A DNA stretch of 64,000 nt, taken from assembly GCA_020025075.1 (NCBI GenBank), contig JAHHSR010000002.1:1-64000 (forward strand). Direction: 5' to 3'. Source of the DNA: Pectinatus sp. (GTDB taxonomy: Bacteria > Bacillota > Negativicutes > Selenomonadales > Selenomonadaceae). Of this stretch, positions 1 through 6,455 are shown piece after piece. The position numbers and the translations under genes were made by a program. The notes beneath the pieces are model-generated. The model did no database searches. It worked only from the letters and a program-made list of their open reading frames with translations, and had not been told where the DNA came from. Positions within the stretch are counted from its first letter, which is position 1; each line of letters starts with the position of its first letter.

Positions 1-1005
1 ATTGAAACAAGAATTTTTAGTGGAGTTGAAAATGATCCATCAGTTGCAACAGTAAAAAAAGGTGTTGAAATGATGAATGAATTCAATCCAGATTTAATAA
101 TCGGTATTGGCGGAGGATCACCTATAGATGCAGCTAAAGCTATGTGGATATTCTATGAACACCCGCAATTTACTTTCGAAGAGGCGGCCAAGCCATTTAA
201 CCTTCCCGAGTTAAGGCAAAAAGCCCATTTCATAGCTATCCCCACCACAAGCGGTACCGCTACCGAAGTTACTTCATTCTCAGTTATTACAGATAATGAG
301 ACAGGAGTTAAATACCCTATCGCAGACTACAATATAACACCAGATGTAGCTATAGTTGATACTAACTTAGTTCAAACTATGCCTAAAACTTTAGTTGCTA
401 ACACGGGTATGGATGCCTTAACTCATGCTTTAGAAGCTTATGTTTCAACAGCTAGAAATCCTATAACTGATGCATTAGCAATGAAATCAATCGAAATGAT
501 TATAGATAACTTATACGACTCATTTAAAGGAAAAAATCAAGCTAGAAAAAATATGCATATTGCTCAAAACTTAGCTGGAATGGCATTTTCAAATGCTATA
601 TTGGGAATAGTTCACTCAATGTCTCATAAAACAGGAAAAATATTTAATATCCCTCATGGTTTAGCTAATGCCATATACTTACCAGCAGTTATCCAATTCA
701 ATGCTAAAACAGCAATGAAAACTTATGCTGATGTGGCTAGTAGATTAAGATTAAAAGGAAATAATGAAGAAGAATTAGTAGTTTCTTTGGTTAATTTAAT
801 TAAAGACTTAAGAAATAAAATGGGAATGGCTAATTCATTAAAAGAATTTGGAATTTCAGAAAAAATGTTTAAAAAGAATCTAGATTCAATAGCCGAGACT
901 TCTGTCGGCGATCCTTGCACTGGTACTAATCCAAGAGAAATATCAGTAGAAGAGATGAAGAATTTATTTGAAGCTGTTTACCGCGGAGAAGATATTAACT
1001 TCTAA
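1..1005 (+). CDS. Iron-containing alcohol dehydrogenase, 3' part (cut by window edge)
   Basis: C-terminal part (334 residues) of a group III metal-dependent alcohol dehydrogenase; the frame is open to base 1, so the start lies outside. It would interconvert aldehydes and alcohols with NAD(P)H in the cytoplasm. Visible motifs are the GIGGGSPIDAAK nucleotide-binding loop, TTSGTATEV, and the metal ligands in AIVD, ALTHALEAY, GIVHSMSHK and FNIPHGLANA. The sequence resembles both free-standing butanol dehydrogenases and the C-terminal half of AdhE; the window cannot separate these. The codons are strongly AT-rich compared with genes after 2.3 kb, and IS605 remnants follow, so this block was probably acquired horizontally (inference). 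Confidence 0.92.
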   Translation: METRIFSGVENDPSVATVKKGVEMMNEFNPDLIIGIGGGSPIDAAKAMWIFYEHPQFTFEEAAKPFNLPELRQKAHFIAIPTTSGTATEVTSFSVITDNETGVKYPIADYNITPDVAIVDTNLVQTMPKTLVANTGMDALTHALEAYVSTARNPITDALAMKSIEMIIDNLYDSFKGKNQARKNMHIAQNLAGMAFSNAILGIVHSMSHKTGKIFNIPHGLANAIYLPAVIQFNAKTAMKTYADVASRLRLKGNNEEELVVSLVNLIKDLRNKMGMANSLKEFGISEKMFKKNLDSIAETSVGDPCTGTNPREISVEEMKNLFEAVYRGEDINF

Positions 1006-1018
1006 CAAAAATATAATT

Positions 1019-1064
1019 AATTACAAAAAGAAGATTATCCTAGGATAATCTTCTTTTTGTAATT
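1019..1064 (+). terminator. 46-bp perfect palindrome, terminator of the dehydrogenase gene
   Basis: A perfect inverted repeat centred on CCTAGG begins 13 bases after the stop codon. Its right arm contains CTTCTTTTTG and its left arm CAAAAAGAAG, so transcripts from either strand form a long hairpin with a U-rich arm. This is a likely bidirectional terminator. Confidence 0.7.
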
Positions 1065-1344
1065 GCAAGAATTCCTGCATGACATACTCCCGCCGCCCAG
1101 ACCCTCGGGGTTGAAACAGAGACTTCTCGCTCGATGTGGCTAATGCCGCAGGACTGTCTCACAGTTTCTTTATAGTTTAAAAGGAAAGTATTTTTGCCTT
1201 CATTTCTTATTCATTATTACTATTGCCAATCATTTCGGCTAAATATAACATTAATACAACTATTACTCAAAATCAGATTTTTGTTGATTGGTCGCATTCA
1301 TCTCGCTGCCTGCTTGCAAGGCGAGGAGATTCTTGCAAATTTAG
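1065..1344 (-). mobile_element. IS605-type element remnant, left-end-like copy A
   Basis: No intact gene. Bases 1239-1350 are a diverged copy of bases 2164-2278: both hold a CTAAATATA block, an AGATT-TTGTTG block, a GC-rich hairpin-like block and a final GTTAAAA. On the minus strand this copy is entered from TTTAAC (complement of 1344-1349), which overlaps the stop codon of the HxlR remnant. H. pylori IS605 is known to insert with its left end next to TTTAA(C). Bases 1065-1230 resemble the far end of such elements but I cannot define the boundary. Confidence 0.5.
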
Positions 1345-1695
1345 TTAAAACATTGTTATAAACTCTTTCCCCCAAATATCCATTTCTTTTAATATAGGAA
1401 GTAATTTTTTCCCCATATCAGTAAGTGAATATTCCACCATTGGAGGAACTCGGTTATAAATCTTTCTGCTAACTAAATAATTTTTTTCTAAATCTCTTAA
1501 TTGCTGAGTTAACATTTTTTGACTAATTTCAGGAATTAAATTTTTAAATTCATTAAATCTTATAATTCTATGAATTCCAAGATTCCAAATAATAAGTGCC
1601 TTCCATTTACCACTTATAACCTCTAATGTTACTTCTATCTCACACCTATAATTATGGCAACTAACTTTATTAATTCTATCTTTTGGCAGTGAACC
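1345..1695 (-). pseudogene. HxlR-family regulator, 5' end lost to an insertion
   Basis: The minus strand encodes 116 open codons that match HxlR-type winged-helix regulators: CEIEVTLEVISGKWKALI (metal- or redox-type Cys followed by helix 1), FNEFKNLIPEISQKMLTQQL (recognition region), YNRVPPMVEYSLTDMG (wing) and a terminal GKEFITMF. No ATG, GTG or TTG start lies in a suitable place: a TGA at 1696-1698 bounds the frame, and directly upstream is the 3' end of a tnpB remnant. The N-terminus and promoter therefore appear to have been replaced by an IS605-type right end. The stop codon also overlaps the next element's TTTAAC. It may once have regulated the neighbouring dehydrogenase. Confidence 0.72.
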
Positions 1696-1866
1696 TCACC
1701 CACTTAAAATTACTCTATAATTTTTGAAGTGGAAGCTTCTTCTTGGGAAGTAGTTGCTTTTATTAGCCAACTATATTTACCAAGCTATCCCCATAGTTCC
1801 TACGGTTCTTTTGATTTATGATATTTCTCTTATTCTTAGACCTTCAGCTAGTATATTTTTACTCCT
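1696..1866 (-). pseudogene. tnpB: tnpB 3'-terminal fragment (IS200/IS605 family)
   Basis: Read on the minus strand this gives SKNILAEGLRIREI, stop, RTVGTMGIAW, two stops, then NKSNYFPRRSFHF. This is the usual C-terminal tail of IS605-type TnpB (AARNIL-EGL..., TVG-T-GIAW). Several in-frame stops show it is dead. It ends at GTGGGTGAGGTTCAC, which looks like the right end of such elements and abuts the HxlR remnant. Confidence 0.6.
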
Positions 1867-1920
1867 ATTTTTATATATCTACTGATTATATTATATCACT
1901 TTGTCTTTTGAAAAACAATA

Positions 1921-1976
1921 TGGCAATTCATCGCACCACCTATGGAAGTAGGCAACTTCTTGCCCGTTAGGTTAAA
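1921..1976 (-). mobile_element. IS605-type left-end-like copy C
   Basis: A third, shorter relative of the end sequence: on the plus strand AATTCATCGCACCACC ... CCGTTAGGTTAAA, matching the ATTCATCCCGCCGCC ... TTTAGGTTAAA block at 2221-2277. It also abuts TTTAAC (complement of 1971-1976). It lies between the two tnpB fragments, which suggests that one element inserted into another. Confidence 0.4.
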
Positions 1977-2170
1977 TGAACAAGGCTCTATTTTCTACAA
2001 ATTTTTTGCAATTTGAGGTCTTTTCTCGTTTTTGTAGCCGCATTCATGGCAAAACTGGCTGTACGGGCTTTGACCAGTTTCTTACCCTGCTCTTTCAATT
2101 TGTACTGCAAGAATGCAGTAAACATACTCTAGCCGTTGTTGGCAACGAATTTTCCGATTTTGACTAAATA
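1977..2170 (-). pseudogene. tnpB: tnpB internal fragment with nonsense and frameshift
   Basis: Minus-strand translation gives KIGKFVANNG, a TAG stop, then SMFTAFLQYKLKEQGKKLVK, and in another frame SQFCHECGYKNEKRPQ. In TnpB the segment before the zinc finger reads roughly G-W-(S/G)-M-F...F-L-YKLEEQGK-LVK, so the TAG probably replaced a TGG tryptophan. A deletion and frameshift separate the LVK motif from the zinc-finger CxxCG motif. A 63-codon plus-strand frame over the same bases is only its shadow. Confidence 0.62.
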
Positions 2171-2278
2171 TAGTACAATACAGTTATTACCCAAAATTAG
2201 ATTCTTGTTGCTTGATTGCGATTCATCCCGCCGCCTGTTTCGCAAGACAGGGGGATGAATCGCGAATTTAGGTTAAAA
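2164..2278 (-). mobile_element. IS605-type left-end-like copy B with 46-bp hairpin
   Basis: Contains a strong imperfect palindrome at 2218-2263: arms GCGATTCATCCC and GGGATGAATCGC, with an inner CCTGT/ACAGG stem. Such subterminal hairpins are what the Y1 transposase TnpA recognises. The adjacent TTTAAC (complement of 2272-2277) includes the stop codon of the lipid kinase gene, so the element inserted exactly at that gene's end. Confidence 0.55.
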
Positions 2279-3151
2279 ATATATTTCCAGTCCCTTTTTT
2301 ATCGTCTCGACGTGAAGCGGCAGACAAGGTCCCGACTCACCGTCAATATCGCTTTCTAATTTTTCCGCACAATCAATAAAAAACTTTTCGGCCTGCAAGT
2401 AGGTTATATGCGCATTTGCCGTCACGGGCTTACGGGCGACAAGCTCCGCCGTAAAACCCACAAGGTCAGGTATGCCGCACTGCTCCAGCATAATAAGGTC
2501 GAGCTTGCCATCATCAAATTGCGCCTCAACCGAGACATTTTTAAGGCCTGCCACAACCCTGCTATTGACGATGAGGACAAAAAAGGCCGCACAGCTTCTG
2601 ACCTGGCCATCGGCATTAACATTTAGCTGCAATGGGCGAAATTTGGGCAGCTCCCCCAAGCCGCGCATGTAATAGGCAAGCTTGCCAAAGGTGTTCTTTA
2701 AACGCCGGTCAACACCATGTGCCACGGATGTAAGGCGACCGGCACTGACAACATTGACAAAATAGCGGTCATTTACCTTGCCAATATCAATGAGACGCCG
2801 CTTATCAGAAGCAATGCGCTCCACATAATGGGATAACTTTTCCGCTCCCACGCCCAAACAAGTGGCAAAATCATTTGAAGTGCCGCTGGGGAAAATTGCC
2901 AAGGGAAGCTCAAAGCCGGCTTTGAGCTGCAAATTAACAGTGCGATTGAGCGTCCCATCACCGCCTGCGACAATAATTCCCCTTGGCCTTACGGCCTTGA
3001 GGCAATCGATGAAACCTTCGTCGGCAGGCGTAGTGCGATACGGAACAATCAGGCAGCCATGCAGCTGAAATAAATGCACTATTTTGTCGAGCTTTTTTTT
3101 GAACTCGCCGCCGCCTGATACGGGATTATAGGCGAGAACGAATTTTTTCAT
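2273..3151 (-). CDS. Diacylglycerol kinase family lipid kinase (YegS/DgkB/BmrU type)
   Basis: 292-residue soluble or membrane-associated lipid kinase that would phosphorylate diacylglycerol or a related lipid with ATP. Seen: an N-terminal AYNPVSGGG loop, the nucleotide-binding GGDGTLN motif near residue 65, PSGTSNDFA near residue 88, and a C-terminal beta-rich domain ending in a DIDGESGP-like motif, all typical of the DAGK_cat fold; the length is normal for the family. It sits 12 bases downstream of the flippase gene on the same strand, so the two are probably co-transcribed and linked by envelope lipid turnover (for example recycling of diacylglycerol). The substrate is not decidable from sequence alone. 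Confidence 0.88.
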   Translation of the reverse strand: MKKFVLAYNPVSGGGEFKKKLDKIVHLFQLHGCLIVPYRTTPADEGFIDCLKAVRPRGIIVAGGDGTLNRTVNLQLKAGFELPLAIFPSGTSNDFATCLGVGAEKLSHYVERIASDKRRLIDIGKVNDRYFVNVVSAGRLTSVAHGVDRRLKNTFGKLAYYMRGLGELPKFRPLQLNVNADGQVRSCAAFFVLIVNSRVVAGLKNVSVEAQFDDGKLDLIMLEQCGIPDLVGFTAELVARKPVTANAHITYLQAEKFFIDCAEKLESDIDGESGPCLPLHVETIKKGLEIYF

Positions 3152-3162
3152 TTTTGCCTCCT

Positions 3163-4824
3163 TTAATTGCTTTTAGGCGAATTAAAAACGCCAAGACGAG
3201 ATAAAATCTTAATTGCAATGCGCCCGATGATGGGAATCGCCGCCATATCGCTTTCGAGCACGCCTTTTATCGCGATGAGCACCACGACATAGACAATGCA
3301 TCCCAAAAGAACGGCGCACAAAGTAGCAAGGGCATTGCTGCCGAGCCAGCCAAATAAAAAGATATAGGCAAAGTAAAGAACGGCACCCATGATGGCCACG
3401 GCAAAAGTATTCTTGATGATTTGCACGAGCTCCATCTTATAATTTATATAATGATAGAGAAAATACAGGTTAATGAAGGCAGCGATGCCAATATCAGCAG
3501 CCGTCGCCCAAGCGGCGCCCATAATGCCGAAGCGAGCTGTAAAAAACCAGTTCAAGACGACCTTGACCGCAGCGGCGATAATCATATTTACCATCGGCAC
3601 GGTAGGATGACCAAGCCCCTGCAAGACAGCGGTCGTAACTTGATGCAGCCCCAGCAAGACAATGGAAAAAGCGGAAACCCAAACAGCTGGACCCGCATCT
3701 GGCGCATTATAAATAAGCGTTGAAATAGGTACAGCCAAAATGAGAACAATCATAAAGGCGGGAAAACAAATAAAATTAGATATGCGTATGGCCGCCGCCG
3801 TCTGATTAAAGCAGCTATCGTGGTCGCCTAAGACACGCGCCTCAGAAATTGCCGGCACAATGCTCACGGCAAGAGCTGCTGTCAAAATTGTCGCCAAATT
3901 GACAAGCGGCACGGCCATGCCTGTCAAATAACCAAATAGCTTCGTCGCTTCGTTTACAGAATAACCGGCCGCCTCAAGACGCTGCGGCACGATAATGAGG
4001 TCCAAATTAGCGACGATGGGCAGCATGATGCTCGTCGCTGAAACGGGCAGCGCCAATTTAAAAATGCGCTTCATTATCTTTAGTGCCGTTTCAGGCTTTG
4101 TGCCAGAAGGGGGCGCAAGATGCGTGCCATAGACTGATTTTATATCGCGGTCGAGCTGCCAGTGAAAGTAGATGAGTACCAAAAGACCCGCTACGGCTCC
4201 AGCCAGCGCGCCCAAGCTTGCGCCAGCGGCGGCAAATTGAATGCCATAAGGAAGCAGCATCTGGGCAAAAACGACCATTGTAATAACGCGAAAAATCTGC
4301 TCGGCAATCTGCGACACGCCTGTCGGCGTCATGCGCTGCCAGCCTTGCAGATAACCGCGCGAACTCGCTAAAATCGTGACGAAAAAAATGGCCGGCGCCA
4401 AAGCGACAACTGCGTAATAGGCACGTGGGTCGCGAATTATCTGCCACTTGATGAGCCAGTCAGCACCAAAATAAGTCAAGATACTGCAAATAATCCCCGT
4501 AACGAACATAAGCCCCATCGAAATGTGAAAGATGCGCTTAGCGCCCCAAATATCCTTTAGGGCAACTTTCTCAGCCGTAATGATGGAGATGGCCACGGGC
4601 ACACCTGCCGTTGAAATATTGAAGGCCAAAAAATAGATGGGAAAAGCCATCTGATAAAGACCTATCCCCTCGCCGCCCAAGACGCGCGAGACAAAAATCC
4701 AGTTAAGAGAGCCGATTACCTTGACAACGATGCCGGCAACCGTCAAAATCAGCGTACCCTTTAAAAAAGTTGCGCCATTATTTTCCTTTGTCTGTGTCGA
4801 TGTCTGTGTTTTTATTAGTTGCAC
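3163..4824 (-). CDS. MurJ/SpoVB-family lipid flippase
   Basis: Polytopic membrane protein of the MOP (MATE-like) superfamily, most like the SpoVB/MurJ group that flips lipid-linked peptidoglycan or polysaccharide precursors. Seen: about 14 hydrophobic segments, an early GTLILTVAGIVVKVIGSLNW helix, and the conserved GGEGIGLYQMAFPIYFLA block. The open frame reaches an ATG at 4890, but the first 22 codons there are charged and Cys/Trp-rich and unlike the family. A GTG at 4824 (protein then starts with VQLIKTQ) fits better; the ribosome-binding site is weak for both. It is divergent from the DUF4931 gene and followed by the lipid kinase. Whether it is the essential MurJ or a capsule/spore paralogue cannot be told here. 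Confidence 0.85.
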   Translation of the reverse strand: MQLIKTQTSTQTKENNGATFLKGTLILTVAGIVVKVIGSLNWIFVSRVLGGEGIGLYQMAFPIYFLAFNISTAGVPVAISIITAEKVALKDIWGAKRIFHISMGLMFVTGIICSILTYFGADWLIKWQIIRDPRAYYAVVALAPAIFFVTILASSRGYLQGWQRMTPTGVSQIAEQIFRVITMVVFAQMLLPYGIQFAAAGASLGALAGAVAGLLVLIYFHWQLDRDIKSVYGTHLAPPSGTKPETALKIMKRIFKLALPVSATSIMLPIVANLDLIIVPQRLEAAGYSVNEATKLFGYLTGMAVPLVNLATILTAALAVSIVPAISEARVLGDHDSCFNQTAAAIRISNFICFPAFMIVLILAVPISTLIYNAPDAGPAVWVSAFSIVLLGLHQVTTAVLQGLGHPTVPMVNMIIAAAVKVVLNWFFTARFGIMGAAWATAADIGIAAFINLYFLYHYINYKMELVQIIKNTFAVAIMGAVLYFAYIFLFGWLGSNALATLCAVLLGCIVYVVVLIAIKGVLESDMAAIPIIGRIAIKILSRLGVFNSPKSN

Positions 4825-4920
4825 CTGCTTTTTCTCTTCGCCGCAGCCTCCTCGCTGCAGCCATAATAAATCCTGCCGCCCCACGAGCACGGCAGGCAGT
4901 TTCTATCTTGTTTCCAAGCT

Positions 4921-4953
4921 GCCTTTACCATATAATATAAATATGGTAAAGGC
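4921..4953. promoter_or_regulatory. 33-bp palindrome between divergent genes (possible operator)
   Basis: Perfect 13-bp arms GCCTTTACCATAT and ATATGGTAAAGGC around a 7-base AT loop, lying between the flippase gene and the divergent DUF4931 gene. A bidirectional terminator would be out of place between divergent starts, so a repressor or activator site is a reasonable inference. I do not recognise the motif. Confidence 0.45.
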
Positions 4954-5090
4954 GGCAATAAATACGCAGGCAAGGCCCTAAAAGGCGCCAATTTTGCCTG
5001 CAACTGAAAAAATTATAGCATTTATCGCGAAAGTACGCCAGTAAAATTTCTTTACGACACCGCTTGCTGCCAACTGGCAAAAGGATTTCT

Positions 5091-5855
5091 ATGGAAAACA
5101 ATATTATTGGCTTCGACATAAATATAGGTCGCCACAAACCAGAAACCATCGTCAACAAAAATGCCAAATGTCCTTTTTGTGACTATGAACGCCTCGAGGA
5201 TATTATTGACACTTGTGGTGAAATGACCCTGCTTAAAAATAAATATAATGTCCTTGAAAATGCCTTTCAAACCGTTCTTTTAGAAACTCGCCGCTGCGGT
5301 TCGGATATGCCCGATTATACCAAGGAGCACATGCGCGCCCTCATCCACTTTGGCGTAAAGCACTGGCAAAAAATGCTAAAAAGCGGTCAGTACACGGCCG
5401 TGCTCTTTTTCAAAAATTATGGGCCGCTTTCCGGCGGCACGATGCGCCATCCGCACATGCAAATTATCGGCCTAAAAGACCGCAACCTTTCTGCCATGTT
5501 TGACCCAGATGACTTTGTCGGCATTGAAATCGCTGCCCTAAACGGCGTGCGCTTAACGCTTTCTACCAAGCCGCGCCTCGGCTTTACGGAATTTAATATC
5601 GTCATGAAAAAAGGCGGGCTTTTGGATACGCTTGCCGATTTTATAAAAATCTGTGTCCACTTTCTCATGAAAAATTATGGCGCGCCGTGCTCTAGCTACA
5701 ACATTTTCTTTTACCACCTAAAAGACGGCATTGCCGTAAAAATCATGCCGCGCTTTGCAACTTCACCGCTTTTTATCGGCTACAACTTACGACTTCGTCC
5801 CAACAATCTCGCACAGGTCGCCTTGCGCGTCAAGAGATTATATTTTTCTAAATGA
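5091..5855 (+). CDS. DUF4931 / GalT-like HIT-superfamily protein
   Basis: 254-residue cytoplasmic protein that resembles galactose-1-phosphate uridylyltransferase and DUF4931 proteins. Seen: a CPFC motif about 27 residues in (a zinc-type knuckle as in GalT), a GTMRHPHMQIIG segment in which HPH is the HIT-type catalytic triad, and a second half repeating the fold (GFTEFNIVMKKGG). The family would act on a nucleotide-sugar or nucleotidyl substrate, but the substrate is unknown. Start chosen at 5091: AAAGGA lies 5 bases upstream, whereas the frame's earlier TTG at 5064 has no site. A hairpin terminator follows at once. Confidence 0.75.
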   Translation: MENNIIGFDINIGRHKPETIVNKNAKCPFCDYERLEDIIDTCGEMTLLKNKYNVLENAFQTVLLETRRCGSDMPDYTKEHMRALIHFGVKHWQKMLKSGQYTAVLFFKNYGPLSGGTMRHPHMQIIGLKDRNLSAMFDPDDFVGIEIAALNGVRLTLSTKPRLGFTEFNIVMKKGGLLDTLADFIKICVHFLMKNYGAPCSSYNIFFYHLKDGIAVKIMPRFATSPLFIGYNLRLRPNNLAQVALRVKRLYFSK

Positions 5856-5876
5856 TGCGGCTAAGCCGCATTTTTA
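5855..5876 (+). terminator. Terminator after the DUF4931 gene
   Basis: ATGCGGCT/AGCCGCAT stem starting at the stop codon, followed by TTTTTATAT. It separates this gene from comEA. Confidence 0.65.
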
Positions 5877-5917
5877 TATATAAAGAATTTTTAAATTATT
5901 TCAAAAGGTGTGATATT

Positions 5918-6445
5918 ATGTCTAAAAGAACAAAACTTCTCGGACTCGCCTTCTTTTTGCTCTTAGCCGGCACGAGCTGGTATTTTTTCTCGCCGCATGA
6001 AACTTCCCCGCCGCCTGCCAAAACAGAGCCGCCAAAAATCATCGTCTACGTCTGCGGCAGCGTAAAAAGGCCCGGCGTCGTCGAACTTTCTTCGCCCTGC
6101 CGCGTACATGACGCGATAAAAGCTTGCGGTGATTTGACTAAACGGGCTGATGCCACTAGCGTCAATATGGCCCTGCCCTTAAATGATGGCGACCAGATTG
6201 AAGTAAAGGAAAAAAGCCCTGCTTCGATAAATGCACTCGCGGCAGCGGAAAAAGGCAAGGTAAATATCAATACAGCCGATGAAAAAGCGCTCGACAAGCT
6301 GCCCGGAATCGGCCCCTCTATGGCTAAGCACATCATCGAGCACCGCGAAAAAAACGGTCCTTTCAAAGATACTGACGCCTTAAAAAATGTGCGCGGCATC
6401 GGTGCGGCAAAGCTTCAAAGGCTGCAAGATTTCATTTGCGTCTGA
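5918..6445 (+). CDS. comEA: ComEA competence DNA-binding protein
   Basis: 175-residue membrane-anchored protein that binds incoming double-stranded DNA during transformation. Seen: one N-terminal transmembrane segment (LGLAFFLLLAGTSWYFF), a SLBB domain (IIVYVCGSVKRPGVVEL), and a C-terminal helix-hairpin-helix pair (VNINTADEKALDKLPGIGPSMAKHIIEHR, then IGAAKLQRLQ). Start at 5918: AAAGGTG lies about 7 bases upstream; the earlier in-frame ATG at 5852 overlaps the previous stop and has no site. It is immediately followed by comEC, the usual order in Firmicutes. Confidence 0.93.
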   Translation: MSKRTKLLGLAFFLLLAGTSWYFFSPHETSPPPAKTEPPKIIVYVCGSVKRPGVVELSSPCRVHDAIKACGDLTKRADATSVNMALPLNDGDQIEVKEKSPASINALAAAEKGKVNINTADEKALDKLPGIGPSMAKHIIEHREKNGPFKDTDALKNVRGIGAAKLQRLQDFICV

Positions 6446-6455
6446 GGCCATTATT

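Noticed and set aside
1976-2167. 63-codon plus-strand frame
   Set aside because: It is the antisense of a tnpB remnant on the minus strand.
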